A stretch of 64,000 nucleotides of DNA from Acidisoma sp965199065 (lineage in GTDB: Bacteria; Pseudomonadota; Alphaproteobacteria; Acetobacterales; Acetobacteraceae). A program made the position numbers and the translations under genes. Each line of letters begins with the position of its first letter. The first letter of the stretch is position 1. The stretch covers positions 1,240,001 to 1,304,000 of the forward strand of contig NZ_CBDAQN010000001.1 in assembly GCF_965199065.1 (NCBI RefSeq), in the 5' to 3' direction. The notes beneath the pieces were generated by a model. The model searched no databases. It saw nothing but the letters and a program-made list of their open reading frames with translations, and was not told the DNA's origin. Shown here piece after piece: positions 51,846 to 62,200 of this stretch.

Positions 51846-53600
51846 ATGCTTCAGCCAGGGAACCCGATGGATCAGTTCGACGGCAACAGCGCCGCAGTCA
51901 CCGCCGCAGGCTGGCATCTGGTCCGTGCCGTCCGGCTTGCACCCGGCGCGGAGGCGGCGCTGACAAGCGGGCCAGCGGATGGCGAGACGCTCGCTGCTAA
52001 CCCCCGCGGCCTTCTGGGCGCCGTTGCGCGCACGGAGGAAGAGCCGGCCGAGGCGGGCGGCACCGGCAATCCGGCGGTCGTTGCGATGCACGGGCTCATC
52101 GACGGCCTCTACAACGCCCGGCCAACGCTTGGACGCGCCCAGGCGCTGACGCAGGCCCTCCTCGCCATCAACAGCTGGATGTTCGCGCGCCATGGCAGGG
52201 ACGGCCTGGGTGCCGGACCCGCGGCCTCGCTTTCTACCATCGTCTTCAGCGGAACGCGCGTAGGGCTGGTGCAGATCGGCAGCGGCATGATCCTGCGCCT
52301 GCGCGCCGGCGAACTCAGCCGGCTGACCGAGCCGCAGTTGAGGCGAATGCCCGGCGGCAGCCTCGGGGCAAGGCGCACGCTTGGCAGCGACAGCCGGCTG
52401 CTGCTCGATTACCTCGAAGAACCGGTCCTGGCGGGAGACCGGTATATCCTGCTCAGCGACATCCGCCGCAGGTCCGCGCCGGGATCGATGGAAGAGACGG
52501 TTCTCGACGAGCGCGCGCTGGCCGCCGTCTGCGCCCAGGCCCAGCCAGCGGCGGCACTTGCCGGCGCGCTGTCGGTCTTCCCCGCAACCGGCCCGGCCGC
52601 GCCCCCCGAGCGGGCGGCACTCGTCATCGACGTGATCGGCCTGCCGGCGCCGACTGCGGGGTCCGCCGAGACGAGCCTCGCCGACCTGCCGCTGGCGCCG
52701 GTGCCGCAGGAGGGCGAGAACCGGGATGGGTATCTCATCGGCCGCACGCTCCACCGCGGCGCCTACACGCTGCTCAAATACGCGACCGACAGCCGCACAC
52801 GCGAACAGGTGGTGCTGAAGTTCCCCCTGCCCGCCATGCTGAACGACCGCGTCTTCCGGGCCGGGTTCGCGCGCGAGACATGGATCGGCCATACCATCCG
52901 CAGCCCGGTGATCGCCCGCATCATCGAGCCCGAACCCGGCCGGCGCTCCAGCCTCTACATCGTCATGCCCCACTACCGGGGCGAAACGCTGGAGGCGCGG
53001 ATCGCCCGCGAACCCCGCTTCTCGGTCGGCGAGATTGCGGCGATCGCGCTGCCGCTATGCCAGGCGGTCGAGGATCTGCGCGCGGTCGAGGTACTGCACC
53101 GCGACCTCAAGCCCGAAAACGTCATGCTCACGACCGGTGGAGGCCTTCGCCTGCTCGACCTCGGGCTCGCCTATCTGGCCGGCGTCGAGGATGCAGGCGA
53201 CCAGGGCCTCGCCGGCACCATCCGTTACATGGCGCCGGAGTTGCTGCGCGGCAGGATGCCGGATGACCGGACCGAGGTGTACGCGCTTGGGGTCATCCTC
53301 TACCGGCTGGCCGTTCTGGGGCGCTTCCCCCGGCCCGGCGCGGATGTGGCGGGCGCGTTGCGGCAGGCGCGGCCGGACATCCCTCCGGCGCTTGCGGCCA
53401 CGATCGCCGCCGCGGTCGACCAGGACCCCGGCAAACGGCCGATGCACGCCGAGTTGCTGGCCGAAGCGGTGTCGGGGGCGCTGCAGAACGGCGCCGGCAA
53501 CCGCGTCTCGCCGCGCCGGTTCGCGAGCCCTCTGGTGGTCTGGCGCAGCTTGGCACTGGCATTGGGGCTAGCCCTTTTGATGGCGCTCGCGCTGCGGTAG
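51846..53600 (+). CDS. Hanks-type Ser/Thr kinase with degenerate PP2C-like N-terminal domain and C-terminal membrane anchor
   Basis: Residues about 10-270 align by eye with PP2C-type phosphatases (SLSTIVFSGTRVGLVQIGSG, LAGDRYILLSD), but the metal-binding Asp positions are lost: no NQD motif, ARTEEE in place of ADGMGG, IGSG in place of VGDS. Residues about 295-550 are a kinase with Lys325 in VVLKFPL, HRDLKPENV near 418, DLG near 438 and MAPELL. The last 22 residues form one membrane helix, so the kinase faces the cytosol. The second Met (51867) is an alternative start. It precedes GtrA and two glycosyltransferase genes. Confidence 0.87.
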   Translation: MLQPGNPMDQFDGNSAAVTAAGWHLVRAVRLAPGAEAALTSGPADGETLAANPRGLLGAVARTEEEPAEAGGTGNPAVVAMHGLIDGLYNARPTLGRAQALTQALLAINSWMFARHGRDGLGAGPAASLSTIVFSGTRVGLVQIGSGMILRLRAGELSRLTEPQLRRMPGGSLGARRTLGSDSRLLLDYLEEPVLAGDRYILLSDIRRRSAPGSMEETVLDERALAAVCAQAQPAAALAGALSVFPATGPAAPPERAALVIDVIGLPAPTAGSAETSLADLPLAPVPQEGENRDGYLIGRTLHRGAYTLLKYATDSRTREQVVLKFPLPAMLNDRVFRAGFARETWIGHTIRSPVIARIIEPEPGRRSSLYIVMPHYRGETLEARIAREPRFSVGEIAAIALPLCQAVEDLRAVEVLHRDLKPENVMLTTGGGLRLLDLGLAYLAGVEDAGDQGLAGTIRYMAPELLRGRMPDDRTEVYALGVILYRLAVLGRFPRPGADVAGALRQARPDIPPALAATIAAAVDQDPGKRPMHAELLAEAVSGALQNGAGNRVSPRRFASPLVVWRSLALALGLALLMALALR

Positions 53601-53661
53601 CGGGGGCATTTCGGCATCGCTACCCCGGTGCTTGAGTGGTAAGACCTTTTTAAGGAAGCCG

Positions 53662-54201
53662 ATGACGAGAGACCGCCCTGTGTCAGAGCCTGCCGCGAAT
53701 GTTGCCGTTTTGACCGACGCCTCGCTTGAGCCGCCCGTGGTGGCCGAGCGTGCGACCCCGGCTGGCCGCGCCACTCTGCGGCGCATCGCGATGGAGCAGA
53801 TCGAGGCCTACCGCCCGCTGGCAATGCAGCTGGTCAAGTTCGGCATGGTCGGGACCGTCGGCTTCGTTGTCGACAACGCCTTCGTCTACACGGCGCATTT
53901 CGTTTTCGGCGTGGGACTGATCCTGGCCGGCATCCTGTCCTTTTTCGTGGCCGGCAGCTCCAACTGGTTCCTCAACCGGATGTGGACCTTCCGCGGCGCC
54001 AGCCAGGGCCGTTTGCACTACGAATGGCTGCGATACCTCGCCACCAATGCGGCTGGCTTCGTCCTCAACCGCGGCGTCTATATCGCCCTGATCGCCTCCT
54101 CGGCGCCTTGCCGCCTCCATCCGGTGCTGGCGCTCGCCGCCGGGTCGGTCGCCGGACTGGGCGTGAACTTCGTGATGTCCCGCCGGATTGTCTTTCGGTG
54201 A
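53662..54201 (+). CDS. GtrA family membrane protein
   Basis: This 179-residue protein has about 45 polar N-terminal residues and four membrane helices. It carries the GtrA motifs LVKFGMVGTVGFVVDNAFVY, FFVAGSSNWFLNRMWTF and NFVMSRRIVF. GtrA proteins flip undecaprenyl-linked sugars or help polysaccharide export. ATG 53662 has AGGAAG just upstream; a TTG at 53632 is less likely. It is followed closely by a GT2 gene, the classic partner. Confidence 0.88.
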   Translation: MTRDRPVSEPAANVAVLTDASLEPPVVAERATPAGRATLRRIAMEQIEAYRPLAMQLVKFGMVGTVGFVVDNAFVYTAHFVFGVGLILAGILSFFVAGSSNWFLNRMWTFRGASQGRLHYEWLRYLATNAAGFVLNRGVYIALIASSAPCRLHPVLALAAGSVAGLGVNFVMSRRIVFR

Positions 54202-54208
54202 CCGGGCG

Positions 54209-55225
54209 GTGAGCGGCCCCGCTTTGCTGATGGACGGCGCACTGCCGCCGCCGGGCCAAGCCTACGACGAGGCGGCCGGCAGAAAGGGGAGCCTTGCGGG
54301 CCTGCGGATCGCCGTGCTGATCCCGTGCCGGGACGAGGCCGTCACCATCGGCAATGTCGTGAGCGACTTCCGCCACGCCCTGCCGGAGGCACGCATCTAC
54401 GTCTATGACAACAACTCGATGGATGACACGGCTGTGCTCGCCGCTCAGGCCGGGGCCACCGTGCGGCACGAGAGACGCCAGGGCAAAGGCCACGTCGTGC
54501 GCCGGATGTTCGCCGACATCGAGGCCGACGTCTACGTTCTGGTCGATGGCGACGGAACGTATGATCCGGTGGACGCGCCGACCATGGTCCGTCTGCTCGC
54601 CAACCAGCAGCTCGACATGGTGACCGGTGCGCGGGTCGATACGTCCCGCGGGAGTTACCGGCGCGGTCATCGCCTCGGCAACCGGGTGCTGACCGGCATC
54701 GTCCGCAATATCTTCGGCGATTTCACCAGCGACATGCTGTCCGGCTACCGGGTCTTCAGCCGGCGGTTCGTGAAGTCCTTCCCGGCACTGTCGGTGGGCT
54801 TCGAGACGGAGACGGAATTCACCGTCCACGCTCTGGAACTGGGCATGCCGGTGGGTGAACTCCGCACGCGCTACCAGGAGCGGCAGCAGGGGTCGGCTTC
54901 CAAACTGCACACCTACCGGGACGGCATCCGCATCCTGCGCACCATCCTCAACCTGGTGAAGGAGGAACGGCCGCTGCTGTTCTTCTCCTGCATCGGCGCG
55001 GTCCTGGTGCTCATCGCCGTGGGCCTCGGCCTTCCGCTGGTGTCGTTCTTTCTCAAAACCGGCCGGGTGCCGCGCCTGCCAACGGCGGTGCTCTCGGTCA
55101 CCTTCGTCATCCTCGGCTGGTTGTCGTTCTTCTGCGGCCTGATCCTGGACAGCCTGGCTCGTGGCCGGAAGGAGACCAAGCGCATCGCCTACCTCTCGTT
55201 GCGGGCGATCTCACCGATTTCATGA
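54209..55225 (+). CDS. GT2 family glycosyltransferase, dolichol-phosphate-mannose synthase-like
   Basis: This 338-residue protein has a GT-A domain (about residues 25-240) with IAVLIPCRDEAVTIGNVV, DNNSMDDT and the metal-binding VDGDGTYDP. Two C-terminal membrane helices (about 255-280 and 295-320) follow. This layout fits polyprenyl-phosphate sugar transferases acting with GtrA. The GTG at 54209 is chosen as start; the ATG at 54230 is also possible. Its stop overlaps the next ATG as ATGA. Confidence 0.9.
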   Translation: MSGPALLMDGALPPPGQAYDEAAGRKGSLAGLRIAVLIPCRDEAVTIGNVVSDFRHALPEARIYVYDNNSMDDTAVLAAQAGATVRHERRQGKGHVVRRMFADIEADVYVLVDGDGTYDPVDAPTMVRLLANQQLDMVTGARVDTSRGSYRRGHRLGNRVLTGIVRNIFGDFTSDMLSGYRVFSRRFVKSFPALSVGFETETEFTVHALELGMPVGELRTRYQERQQGSASKLHTYRDGIRILRTILNLVKEERPLLFFSCIGAVLVLIAVGLGLPLVSFFLKTGRVPRLPTAVLSVTFVILGWLSFFCGLILDSLARGRKETKRIAYLSLRAISPIS

Positions 55226-56265
55226 GCGGCCACGCCGTGGCAGGCGGGCATCTAGCGGGCAAACCGGCGCCCGCCGGCGATTACGATGCCGATATCCTGA
55301 TCCTGAGCCTCGACCGCGTCGCGGAAACCGAGGCGGCTATCCAGTCGGTTCTTGGGCAGACCGGCTTGAGCAGGCATCTCATCGTCTTCGACCAGGGCTC
55401 TTCGGAAGCCACGCTCGCCCGCCTTCGTGCTGTGATAGAGCCACACGAGAATGCGCAGCTGACCTCAGCCGGCGGCAACCTTGGCGTCGCCGAGGGCCGC
55501 AACCGCGCCGCCGCCCTCGGGCATGGCCGGATGCTGATCGCGCTCGACAACGACGCGGTGTTTGCAGACAGCTCGACCGCCGCCCGCGCCGTCGCCCTGC
55601 TGGACGAACAGCCGCAGCTGGCGGCCCTTGGCTTTCGGATCATGAACGGTGACGGCAGCGACGAGGACCATGCCTCCTGGGGCTATCCCGAGGCCTTGCG
55701 GCCCCGCGCCGCGGACCGCTTCGCGAGCGCCACCTTCGTCGGCGCCGGGCATGCAATCCGGCGGGCCACATGGGACGCCGTCGGCGGCTACGACTCGGCG
55801 TTGTTTTTCACCTGGGAGGAATATGACTTCGCACTCCGCGCGATCGATCAGGGATGGCAGCTGCTCCATGCCGGCGATATCGCGGTTCATCACAAGCTCG
55901 CGAGCGAAGGCCGGCTCGACTGGTCGGGACGGCGGTGGTTCCTGTTCATCCGCAACCGCCTCTACATCGCACGCAAATGGCGTACTCCACTTCCCGCGCT
56001 CCTTGCCCGCGCTGCAGCCTATTGTCTCAAAAGTATGAGGCTGGGGCTCACGCGCCAGGCATGGCTGGCCGTTACGGCATCGTTCCAGATGCCGCTTTCG
56101 GTGCCGCCTCGGCGGATGAGCGCCGGGGGGCGCGCCTACCTGGGCGTCAACGATACAGCCTGGCGCGGCGGGTTCTGGTTCCGGTTTCGCGCCGAAGTCG
56201 CGACTGGACTGCCATCAACCCGTCAGAGACAAATGCGTAACACCCCCGTTACAACTCCGCCGTAG
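55222..56265 (+). CDS. GT2 family glycosyltransferase
   Basis: This 347-residue cytosolic protein has DILILSLDRVAETEAAIQSVL as nucleotide-sugar site, NLGVAEGRNRAAALG, and LDNDAVF as the DxD-like metal motif. FVGAGHAIRRATWDAVGGYD and TWEEYDFALRA follow; this resembles rhamnosyl- or N-acetylglucosaminyl-type GT2 enzymes of polysaccharide clusters. Donor and acceptor are unknown. It is the last gene of the kinase-GtrA-GT group. Confidence 0.88.
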   Translation: MSGHAVAGGHLAGKPAPAGDYDADILILSLDRVAETEAAIQSVLGQTGLSRHLIVFDQGSSEATLARLRAVIEPHENAQLTSAGGNLGVAEGRNRAAALGHGRMLIALDNDAVFADSSTAARAVALLDEQPQLAALGFRIMNGDGSDEDHASWGYPEALRPRAADRFASATFVGAGHAIRRATWDAVGGYDSALFFTWEEYDFALRAIDQGWQLLHAGDIAVHHKLASEGRLDWSGRRWFLFIRNRLYIARKWRTPLPALLARAAAYCLKSMRLGLTRQAWLAVTASFQMPLSVPPRRMSAGGRAYLGVNDTAWRGGFWFRFRAEVATGLPSTRQRQMRNTPVTTPP

Positions 56266-56325
56266 AGCGTGACCGCGTCAGGCCTAAACAGCCAAGGCTG
56301 AAACCTGAGACGTGGGCAGGCTGTT

Positions 56326-56345
56326 CATTGCCGGTAGCGGCAATG
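56326..56345 (+). terminator. 8-bp perfect hairpin between GT2 and RND operons
   Basis: CATTGCCG (56326-56333) pairs with CGGCAATG (56338-56345) across a 4-nt loop, followed by TTTA. It lies 60 bp after the GT2 stop. Terminator or operator for the RND operon. Confidence 0.45.
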
Positions 56346-56421
56346 TTTACCGCTTGAGGTGCATCCAGGAACGGCGCCGGGCCGAGCAGTCTGGCGTCGT
56401 ATGCTGAACATAGGGGTTCGA

Positions 56422-57957
56422 GTGATCCGTCGGCTTCTTATCGGCTTCCTGCCGTTTCTGCCCCTGATGGGCTGCGATGTCGGACCGGATTATCATCGCC
56501 CGCTGGTCGATACGCCCTTCGCCTTCACCTCGCCCGGGGCGGAAAACCCGAGTGCGGGCCAGAGCGGTCCCGCGCCATTCTGGCCCAGCAGCACCTGGTG
56601 GCAAGGCTTCCAGTCGCCCGAACTCGACACCCTCATGGCCGAGGCCGAGGCGCAGAACTACACGATCCAGAGCGCCATCGCCGCCGTGTCGGCCGCAGAC
56701 GCCGCCGTGCGGGTGGCGGGCGGTGCCTTGCTGCCGGTCGTCAGCGCGTCACCCAGCGCCAGCTTCGCCCAGGTCAACGCGGGCGGCAGCAGCCGCAGCG
56801 GCTACAGCAACTACAGCAGCTACAGCGCGGCGGCAGGTTCCACCGGCACCGTGACCCAGATCGGCCAGGGGATCATCGATACCCGCACCTATAGCGCCCA
56901 ACTCTCGGCATCGTACGAGATCGACTTCTGGGGCAAGAACCTCGCGACGTTCAGGGCGGCGGAGGCAAGCGCGGTCGCTGCCCGCTATGCGGCGCAGGTC
57001 GAAGCCCTGACCATCGTCAGCGAGGTCGCGGACACATGGTTCGCGGCGCTCGCCTATCAGGACGAACTGGACGTGGCCCGGCGCAACCTGGCCGCGGCGG
57101 AGACGCTCCTGAAGGTCGAGCAGGCCCGGCTCGACGCCGGTACCGCCTCGCTTCTCGATGTCTCGCAGCAGGCGGCGCTCGTCGCCGGGGAGCGTGCCAA
57201 CATCCCCGACCTCATCTCGCTGGAGAGGCAGGAGGTCATCGCGCTCGGCATCCTCGTCGGACGGCCGCCCGAGGAGATCGCCGTCGAACCCGGGACGCTG
57301 GTGACGATCCCCTCCCCGGTGGTCGTGCCCGGCCTGCCTATCGAACTTCTGCAGCGACGCCCGGACGTGGCGGAGGCCGAGGCGACGCTCGTTTCCGCCG
57401 TCGCGAGCACCCGCGCCGCGCGCGCCGCGCTCTTTCCATCGTTGACGCTCACCGGCTCCATGGGCTGGGAGAACGACGCGCTCAACGGCCTGCTTGCCCC
57501 GCAATCCCTGGTGCTGAACGCCGCCGCGAGCGCGGTGCAGACGCTGTTCGACAACGGCGCGCTGTCGGGTCAGGTCGCCGAGAACCGCGCGGTGGCGCGG
57601 GAGGATGCCGACGCTTATCAGGAGGCCGTGCTGCAGGCTTACACGGATGTCGAGACAGCGCTGACCCAGCTGCATTATGCTATTCAGCAGGAGAGCCTGG
57701 AGCGCGACGCCGTCCAGCAGGCGCGGCTGGCGGTGACGGTTTCCACCGCGCAGTTGCAGGCTGGCACGGTGGACATCACTTCGCTGCTGACTGCTCAGCA
57801 GACGCTGCTCCAGGATGAGAATACGCTTGTGACCGTGAGTCTTGCGCGGTTCCAGGCGCTTGTCGCCTTGTTCAAGGCACTCGGCGGCGGCTGGCAGCAG
57901 ACGGTGCCGGAAACCGCGCAGCCGGTGCCGGTGCTCAACCCCTCCATCATCCCATGA
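56422..57957 (+). CDS. RND efflux outer-membrane lipoprotein
   Basis: This 511-residue TolC/NodT-like protein has a lipobox LMGC with Cys18 when started at GTG 56422. AGGGG lies about 6 nt before that codon; an ATG at 56401 is in frame but lacks a ribosome site. Two OEP repeats are visible, with QARLDAGTASLLDVSQQAAL and LQAGTVDITSLLTAQQTLLQ as the equivalent coiled-coil ends. A Gly/Ser/Tyr-rich insertion (about residues 115-145) is unusual. It forms the exit duct for the pump genes downstream. Confidence 0.9.
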   Translation: MIRRLLIGFLPFLPLMGCDVGPDYHRPLVDTPFAFTSPGAENPSAGQSGPAPFWPSSTWWQGFQSPELDTLMAEAEAQNYTIQSAIAAVSAADAAVRVAGGALLPVVSASPSASFAQVNAGGSSRSGYSNYSSYSAAAGSTGTVTQIGQGIIDTRTYSAQLSASYEIDFWGKNLATFRAAEASAVAARYAAQVEALTIVSEVADTWFAALAYQDELDVARRNLAAAETLLKVEQARLDAGTASLLDVSQQAALVAGERANIPDLISLERQEVIALGILVGRPPEEIAVEPGTLVTIPSPVVVPGLPIELLQRRPDVAEAEATLVSAVASTRAARAALFPSLTLTGSMGWENDALNGLLAPQSLVLNAAASAVQTLFDNGALSGQVAENRAVAREDADAYQEAVLQAYTDVETALTQLHYAIQQESLERDAVQQARLAVTVSTAQLQAGTVDITSLLTAQQTLLQDENTLVTVSLARFQALVALFKALGGGWQQTVPETAQPVPVLNPSIIP

Positions 57958-59240
57958 GTTCGAGCATGACGGACGCCCCTCAACCCGAACCACCTCCCCG
58001 CAGGAAGTCCAGGATCCGGTGGCTGATCGCCGTCGTGCTCGTGGCGCTCGTGGGTGGCGCCGCCGGCATCTTGGCCGGCCGGACCGACGCTCAGTCAACG
58101 GCGTCGTCCAGGCCGCATAAGGGCAAGAACGCCGCCGATGCGCCTATCCCGGTGACGCTCGCGCCGGTCAAGACGCAGGACGTGCCGGTCATCCTCACCG
58201 GGCTCGGCACGGTCCAGGCATCCAACACCGTCACCATCAGCCCGATGGTGACCGGTCCGATCGTCGCCATCGACTTCACCGAGGGGCAGGACGTGAAGGC
58301 GGGCGACGTGCTGGCCCGCATCGACCCCCGCACCTATCAGGCGACGCTCGACCAGGACCTCGGCAAGCTCGCCCAGGACCAGGCGACGCTCGCCGGCGCG
58401 GAAAGCGATCTTGCCCGCTACGAGAAGCTCACCGCCTCGAAGTTCGAGTCGGCGCAGACAGCGAGCGACGAGCGGGCGACGGTCCAGGAGACGAAGGCGC
58501 TCGTGGAGCAGGACCAGGCGGCCATCGAGCAGGCTCGGACCAACCTCAGCTATTGCACGATCACCGCGCCGGTCGACGGGCGGCTCGGCATCCGTAACAT
58601 CGACCTCGGCAACATCGTGCAGGCGGGCACCACGACGGGCATCGCCACGCTGACGACGCTGAAGCCGATCGGCGTCATCTTCACGCTGCCGCAGCAGGAT
58701 CTGCCGGCCATCGTCGATGCCGCGGCCCAGGGCCGCCTTCCAGTGTCGGTCGATCCGGAAGGCGACGCTGCAGGCCCCAAGGAAACCGCGACACTCGACG
58801 TGATCGACAACGAGGTCGACAGCAGCACAGGCACGGTCCGCTTCAAAGCCTACTTCCCGAATACGGACCTGCATCTGTGGCCGGGCGGCTTCGTCACGGC
58901 CCACCTCACGGTCAAGGTGCTGAAGGGCGTGCTCACGGTGCCGCCGTCGGCGATCCAGACCGGCCCCACCAGCAGCTTCGTCTATGTGCTGAACGACGAC
59001 CACAAGACGGTCAAGCAGACCAACGTCACCGTCGGGCAGCAGAGCGACACCACGGCGGTGATCGACAGCGGCGTGTCCGAGGGCCAGCAGGTGGTGCTGC
59101 AAGGGGCATCGCGCCTCAGCGACGGGTCGAAGGTCGCGCTCGCGAAGCCGGTCTCCACGGCCGCCGCGGACACGGCCGAGCCGGGGCATCGTCACCACCA
59201 TCATGGCGGCGCGACCGCCAGCGCCGCCCAACCGACTTGA
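57954..59240 (+). CDS. RND periplasmic adaptor, MdtA-like
   Basis: This 428-residue membrane-fusion protein has an N-terminal membrane anchor (about 23-42), then barrel-sandwich halves (TVTISPMVTGPIVAIDFTEGQDVKAGD type) around an alpha-hairpin (about 130-190). The beta-barrel and membrane-proximal domains follow. The tail ends in a His-rich run (GHRHHHHGG, about residues 411-419), which could bind metal. The start overlaps the OM factor stop by ATGA, and its 3' end overlaps the permease start. Confidence 0.92.
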   Translation: MSSSMTDAPQPEPPPRRKSRIRWLIAVVLVALVGGAAGILAGRTDAQSTASSRPHKGKNAADAPIPVTLAPVKTQDVPVILTGLGTVQASNTVTISPMVTGPIVAIDFTEGQDVKAGDVLARIDPRTYQATLDQDLGKLAQDQATLAGAESDLARYEKLTASKFESAQTASDERATVQETKALVEQDQAAIEQARTNLSYCTITAPVDGRLGIRNIDLGNIVQAGTTTGIATLTTLKPIGVIFTLPQQDLPAIVDAAAQGRLPVSVDPEGDAAGPKETATLDVIDNEVDSSTGTVRFKAYFPNTDLHLWPGGFVTAHLTVKVLKGVLTVPPSAIQTGPTSSFVYVLNDDHKTVKQTNVTVGQQSDTTAVIDSGVSEGQQVVLQGASRLSDGSKVALAKPVSTAAADTAEPGHRHHHHGGATASAAQPT

Positions 59241-62200
59241 GCGTATCTTGAACGTCTCGGCGCCCTTCATCTCGCGGCCGATCGCGACGGCGCTTCTCGC
59301 GGTGGCGGTGCTGATCTCCGGCATCCTCGGCTACATGGAACTGCCGGTCTCCTCCCTGCCCGAGGTGGAGTTCCCGACCATCCTCGTCACCACGCAGCTC
59401 CCCGGCGCCGGGCCGGAAACGATCGCCAACCTCATCACCGCGCCGCTGGAGCGGCAGCTGGGCGAAATCCAGGGCGTGGTCGGCATGACCTCGACGAGCG
59501 CGCAGGGCCTCAGCCAGATCGTCATGCAGTTCTCGCTCGACCGCGACATCGACGACGCGGCGCAGGATGTGCAGGCGGCGATCAACGCGTCGGCCGGAAC
59601 GCTGCCGACCTCGCTGCCCTACCCGCCGATCTATGCCAAGGTGAACCCGGCCGATACGCCCATCGTGACGCTGGCGATGACCTCCAAGACCGTGCCGCTC
59701 TATACGATGTCGGACGAGGCGGTGACGCTGCTGCAGCCGAAGCTTAGCCAGATCAGCGGCATCGGCCAGGTGACGGTGCTGGGGGGCTTGCGCCAGGCCT
59801 ACCGCATCCAGGCCGATCCGGCGCGGCTCGCAGCCTACAGCCTGTCGCTCGAGGATATCCGGAACGCTGTCGTCGACGGCAACCAGAACGGGTCGAAGGG
59901 GGGCTTCGACGGGCCTACGCAATCCTTCACCCTGGGCGCCAACGACCAGCTTGAGACGGCTGCTTCCTATTCGAATCTGGTGGTGGCGTGGCGGAACAAC
60001 GCGCCCGTGCGGCTCCGCGACGTGGCCCGCGTCGTCACGGCCATGGAAAACAACGAAACTGACGTCCGCTTCAACGGCCAGCCTGCCGTCGTGCTCAGCA
60101 TCCAGCGCGAGCCGGGGGCAAACATCGTCGCGACCGCCGACCTCGTGAAGCACGCGCTGCCCAAGCTCGAGCGGACGCTTCCGGGAGCAGTCAAGCTCAC
60201 CCTCGTCAGCGACCGCACGACGACGATCCGCGCCTCCGTCAACGACGTGCAGTTCACGCTCATCCTCAGCATCCTGCTGGTGGTTTTGGTGATCTACCTG
60301 TTCCTGGGCTCCGTCCGCGCCACCATCATCCCCGGGCTCGCGCTGCCGCTGTCGCTCATCGGCACCTTCGGGATCATGTATTTCCTCGGCTACGGCCTCG
60401 ACAACCTGTCGCTGATGGCGCTGACGGTCGCGGCGGGCTTCGTCGTCGACGACGCCATCGTCATGATCGAGAACGTGGTGCGCTTCATCGAGGACGGTGT
60501 GCCGCCGCTGGAGGCCGCCTACAAGGGCGCCCGGCAGATCGGCTTCACCATCATCTCGCTGACGATCTCGCTCATCGCCGTCTTCATCCCGCTGCTCTTC
60601 ATGTCGGGCGTGGTGGGGAAGCTGTTCCACGAGTTCGCGGTGACGCTTTCGGTCGCGGTGATCGTCTCGGCGGTCATTTCGCTGACGCTCACGCCGATGA
60701 TGTGCGGGCGGTTGTTGCGCCCTACGTCAGCCGAGCGTCCGGCGTGGCCCGCACGCGTGGCGGAAGCCGGCTTCGCACGGCTGCTGGCGCTCTACCGGGT
60801 GACGTTGGTCTGGGTGCTGCGCCGCCAGGCGCTGGTGCTGCTGATCTCGGTCGGAACCCTGGTGGGCACCATTCTCCTCTACGTCGTGGTGCCGAAGGGC
60901 TTCCTGCCGCAACAGGATACCGGCTCGATCATCGCCATCACCGAGGCCTCTCAGGATATCTCCATCCCGGCGATGGTCGCGCTGCAGAACCAGGCAGCTG
61001 CGGCGTTCCGCACGGTCTCCGGCGTCACCAACGTTGTTTCGGATGTCGGCACGGGGACGGAGAACCCGACGCCCAACTCCGGCCAGATCACGGTCACCCT
61101 GGCGCCGGTCGGTTCACGGCCCGGGGTCAACGAAATCGTCGACGAGTTGCGCGACGCCACCGCCGGCATCCCGGGCCTCACGATCTTCTACCAGCCGGTA
61201 CAGGATATTCAGCTTGGCACCAGCATCACCCGCACCGCCTACCAGTATCGTCTGACCGACACAGACTCCAAAGAACTGAATGAGTTCGTGCCGAAGCTTG
61301 TGGCGAAGCTGCAAACGCTGCCGCAACTCGCCCATGTCAGCAGCGATCTTCAGAACGGCGGCGCCGCCGTCACGATCCATGTCGACCGGGCCGAGGCCAT
61401 GCGCGTCGGCGTGCCGATGCAGACGGTCGAGAACATCCTCGACGACGCCTTCGGCCAGCGCCAGATTTCGACGATCTTCGGCCAGACCAACCAGTATCGC
61501 GTCATCCTCGAACTCGACCCGCGCTTCGCCCAGAGCCCGGAGTTGCTGGACATGCTGTATTTTCCCGGCAATGTCATGAGCAGCGGCGCCTCGAACTCGA
61601 GCACCACGAGCGCCAACAACAGCAACAACACGACCTCGGGCAGTGGCACCTCGGTCGCCTCCGGCAGCTCCAATACACAGACGGCAACGACCACGGCCTC
61701 CACCGGCACCTCGAGCAGCACCTCGAACCAGATCCCGCTGACCGCCTTCGCGACCGTCACGCGCGGCACCACGCCGCTCTCCATCATGCATGACGAGCAG
61801 TTCCCGGCCGCGACAATCGGCTTCGATCTCGCTCCCGGCGTTTCGCTCGGTGGCGCCGTCAACGCCATCGACCAGGCCGAGGCCGCGCTCGGGGTGCCTT
61901 CCACCATCTCCGGAAGCTACCAGGGGGAGGCAGCGCAATTCGAAAGCTCGCTCGCTTCCGAGCCGTGGCTGATCCTCGCCGCTGTCGTCGTCATCTACAT
62001 CGTGCTCGGCGTGCTCTACGAGAGCATCATCCATCCGGTGACGATCCTCTCGACGTTGCCCTCTGCGGGCATCGGCGCGCTGCTGGCCCTTATCGTGACC
62101 GGCAACGACCTTTCGATCGTCGCGCTGGTCGGCGTGGTGCTGCTGATGGGCATCGTGAAGAAGAATGCGATCATGATGATCGACTTCGCCATCGAGGCGC

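Noticed and set aside
59116..60630. Open frame of 504 codons on the minus strand
   Set aside because: Antisense to the first RND permease; Asp/Arg/His-rich shadow translation.
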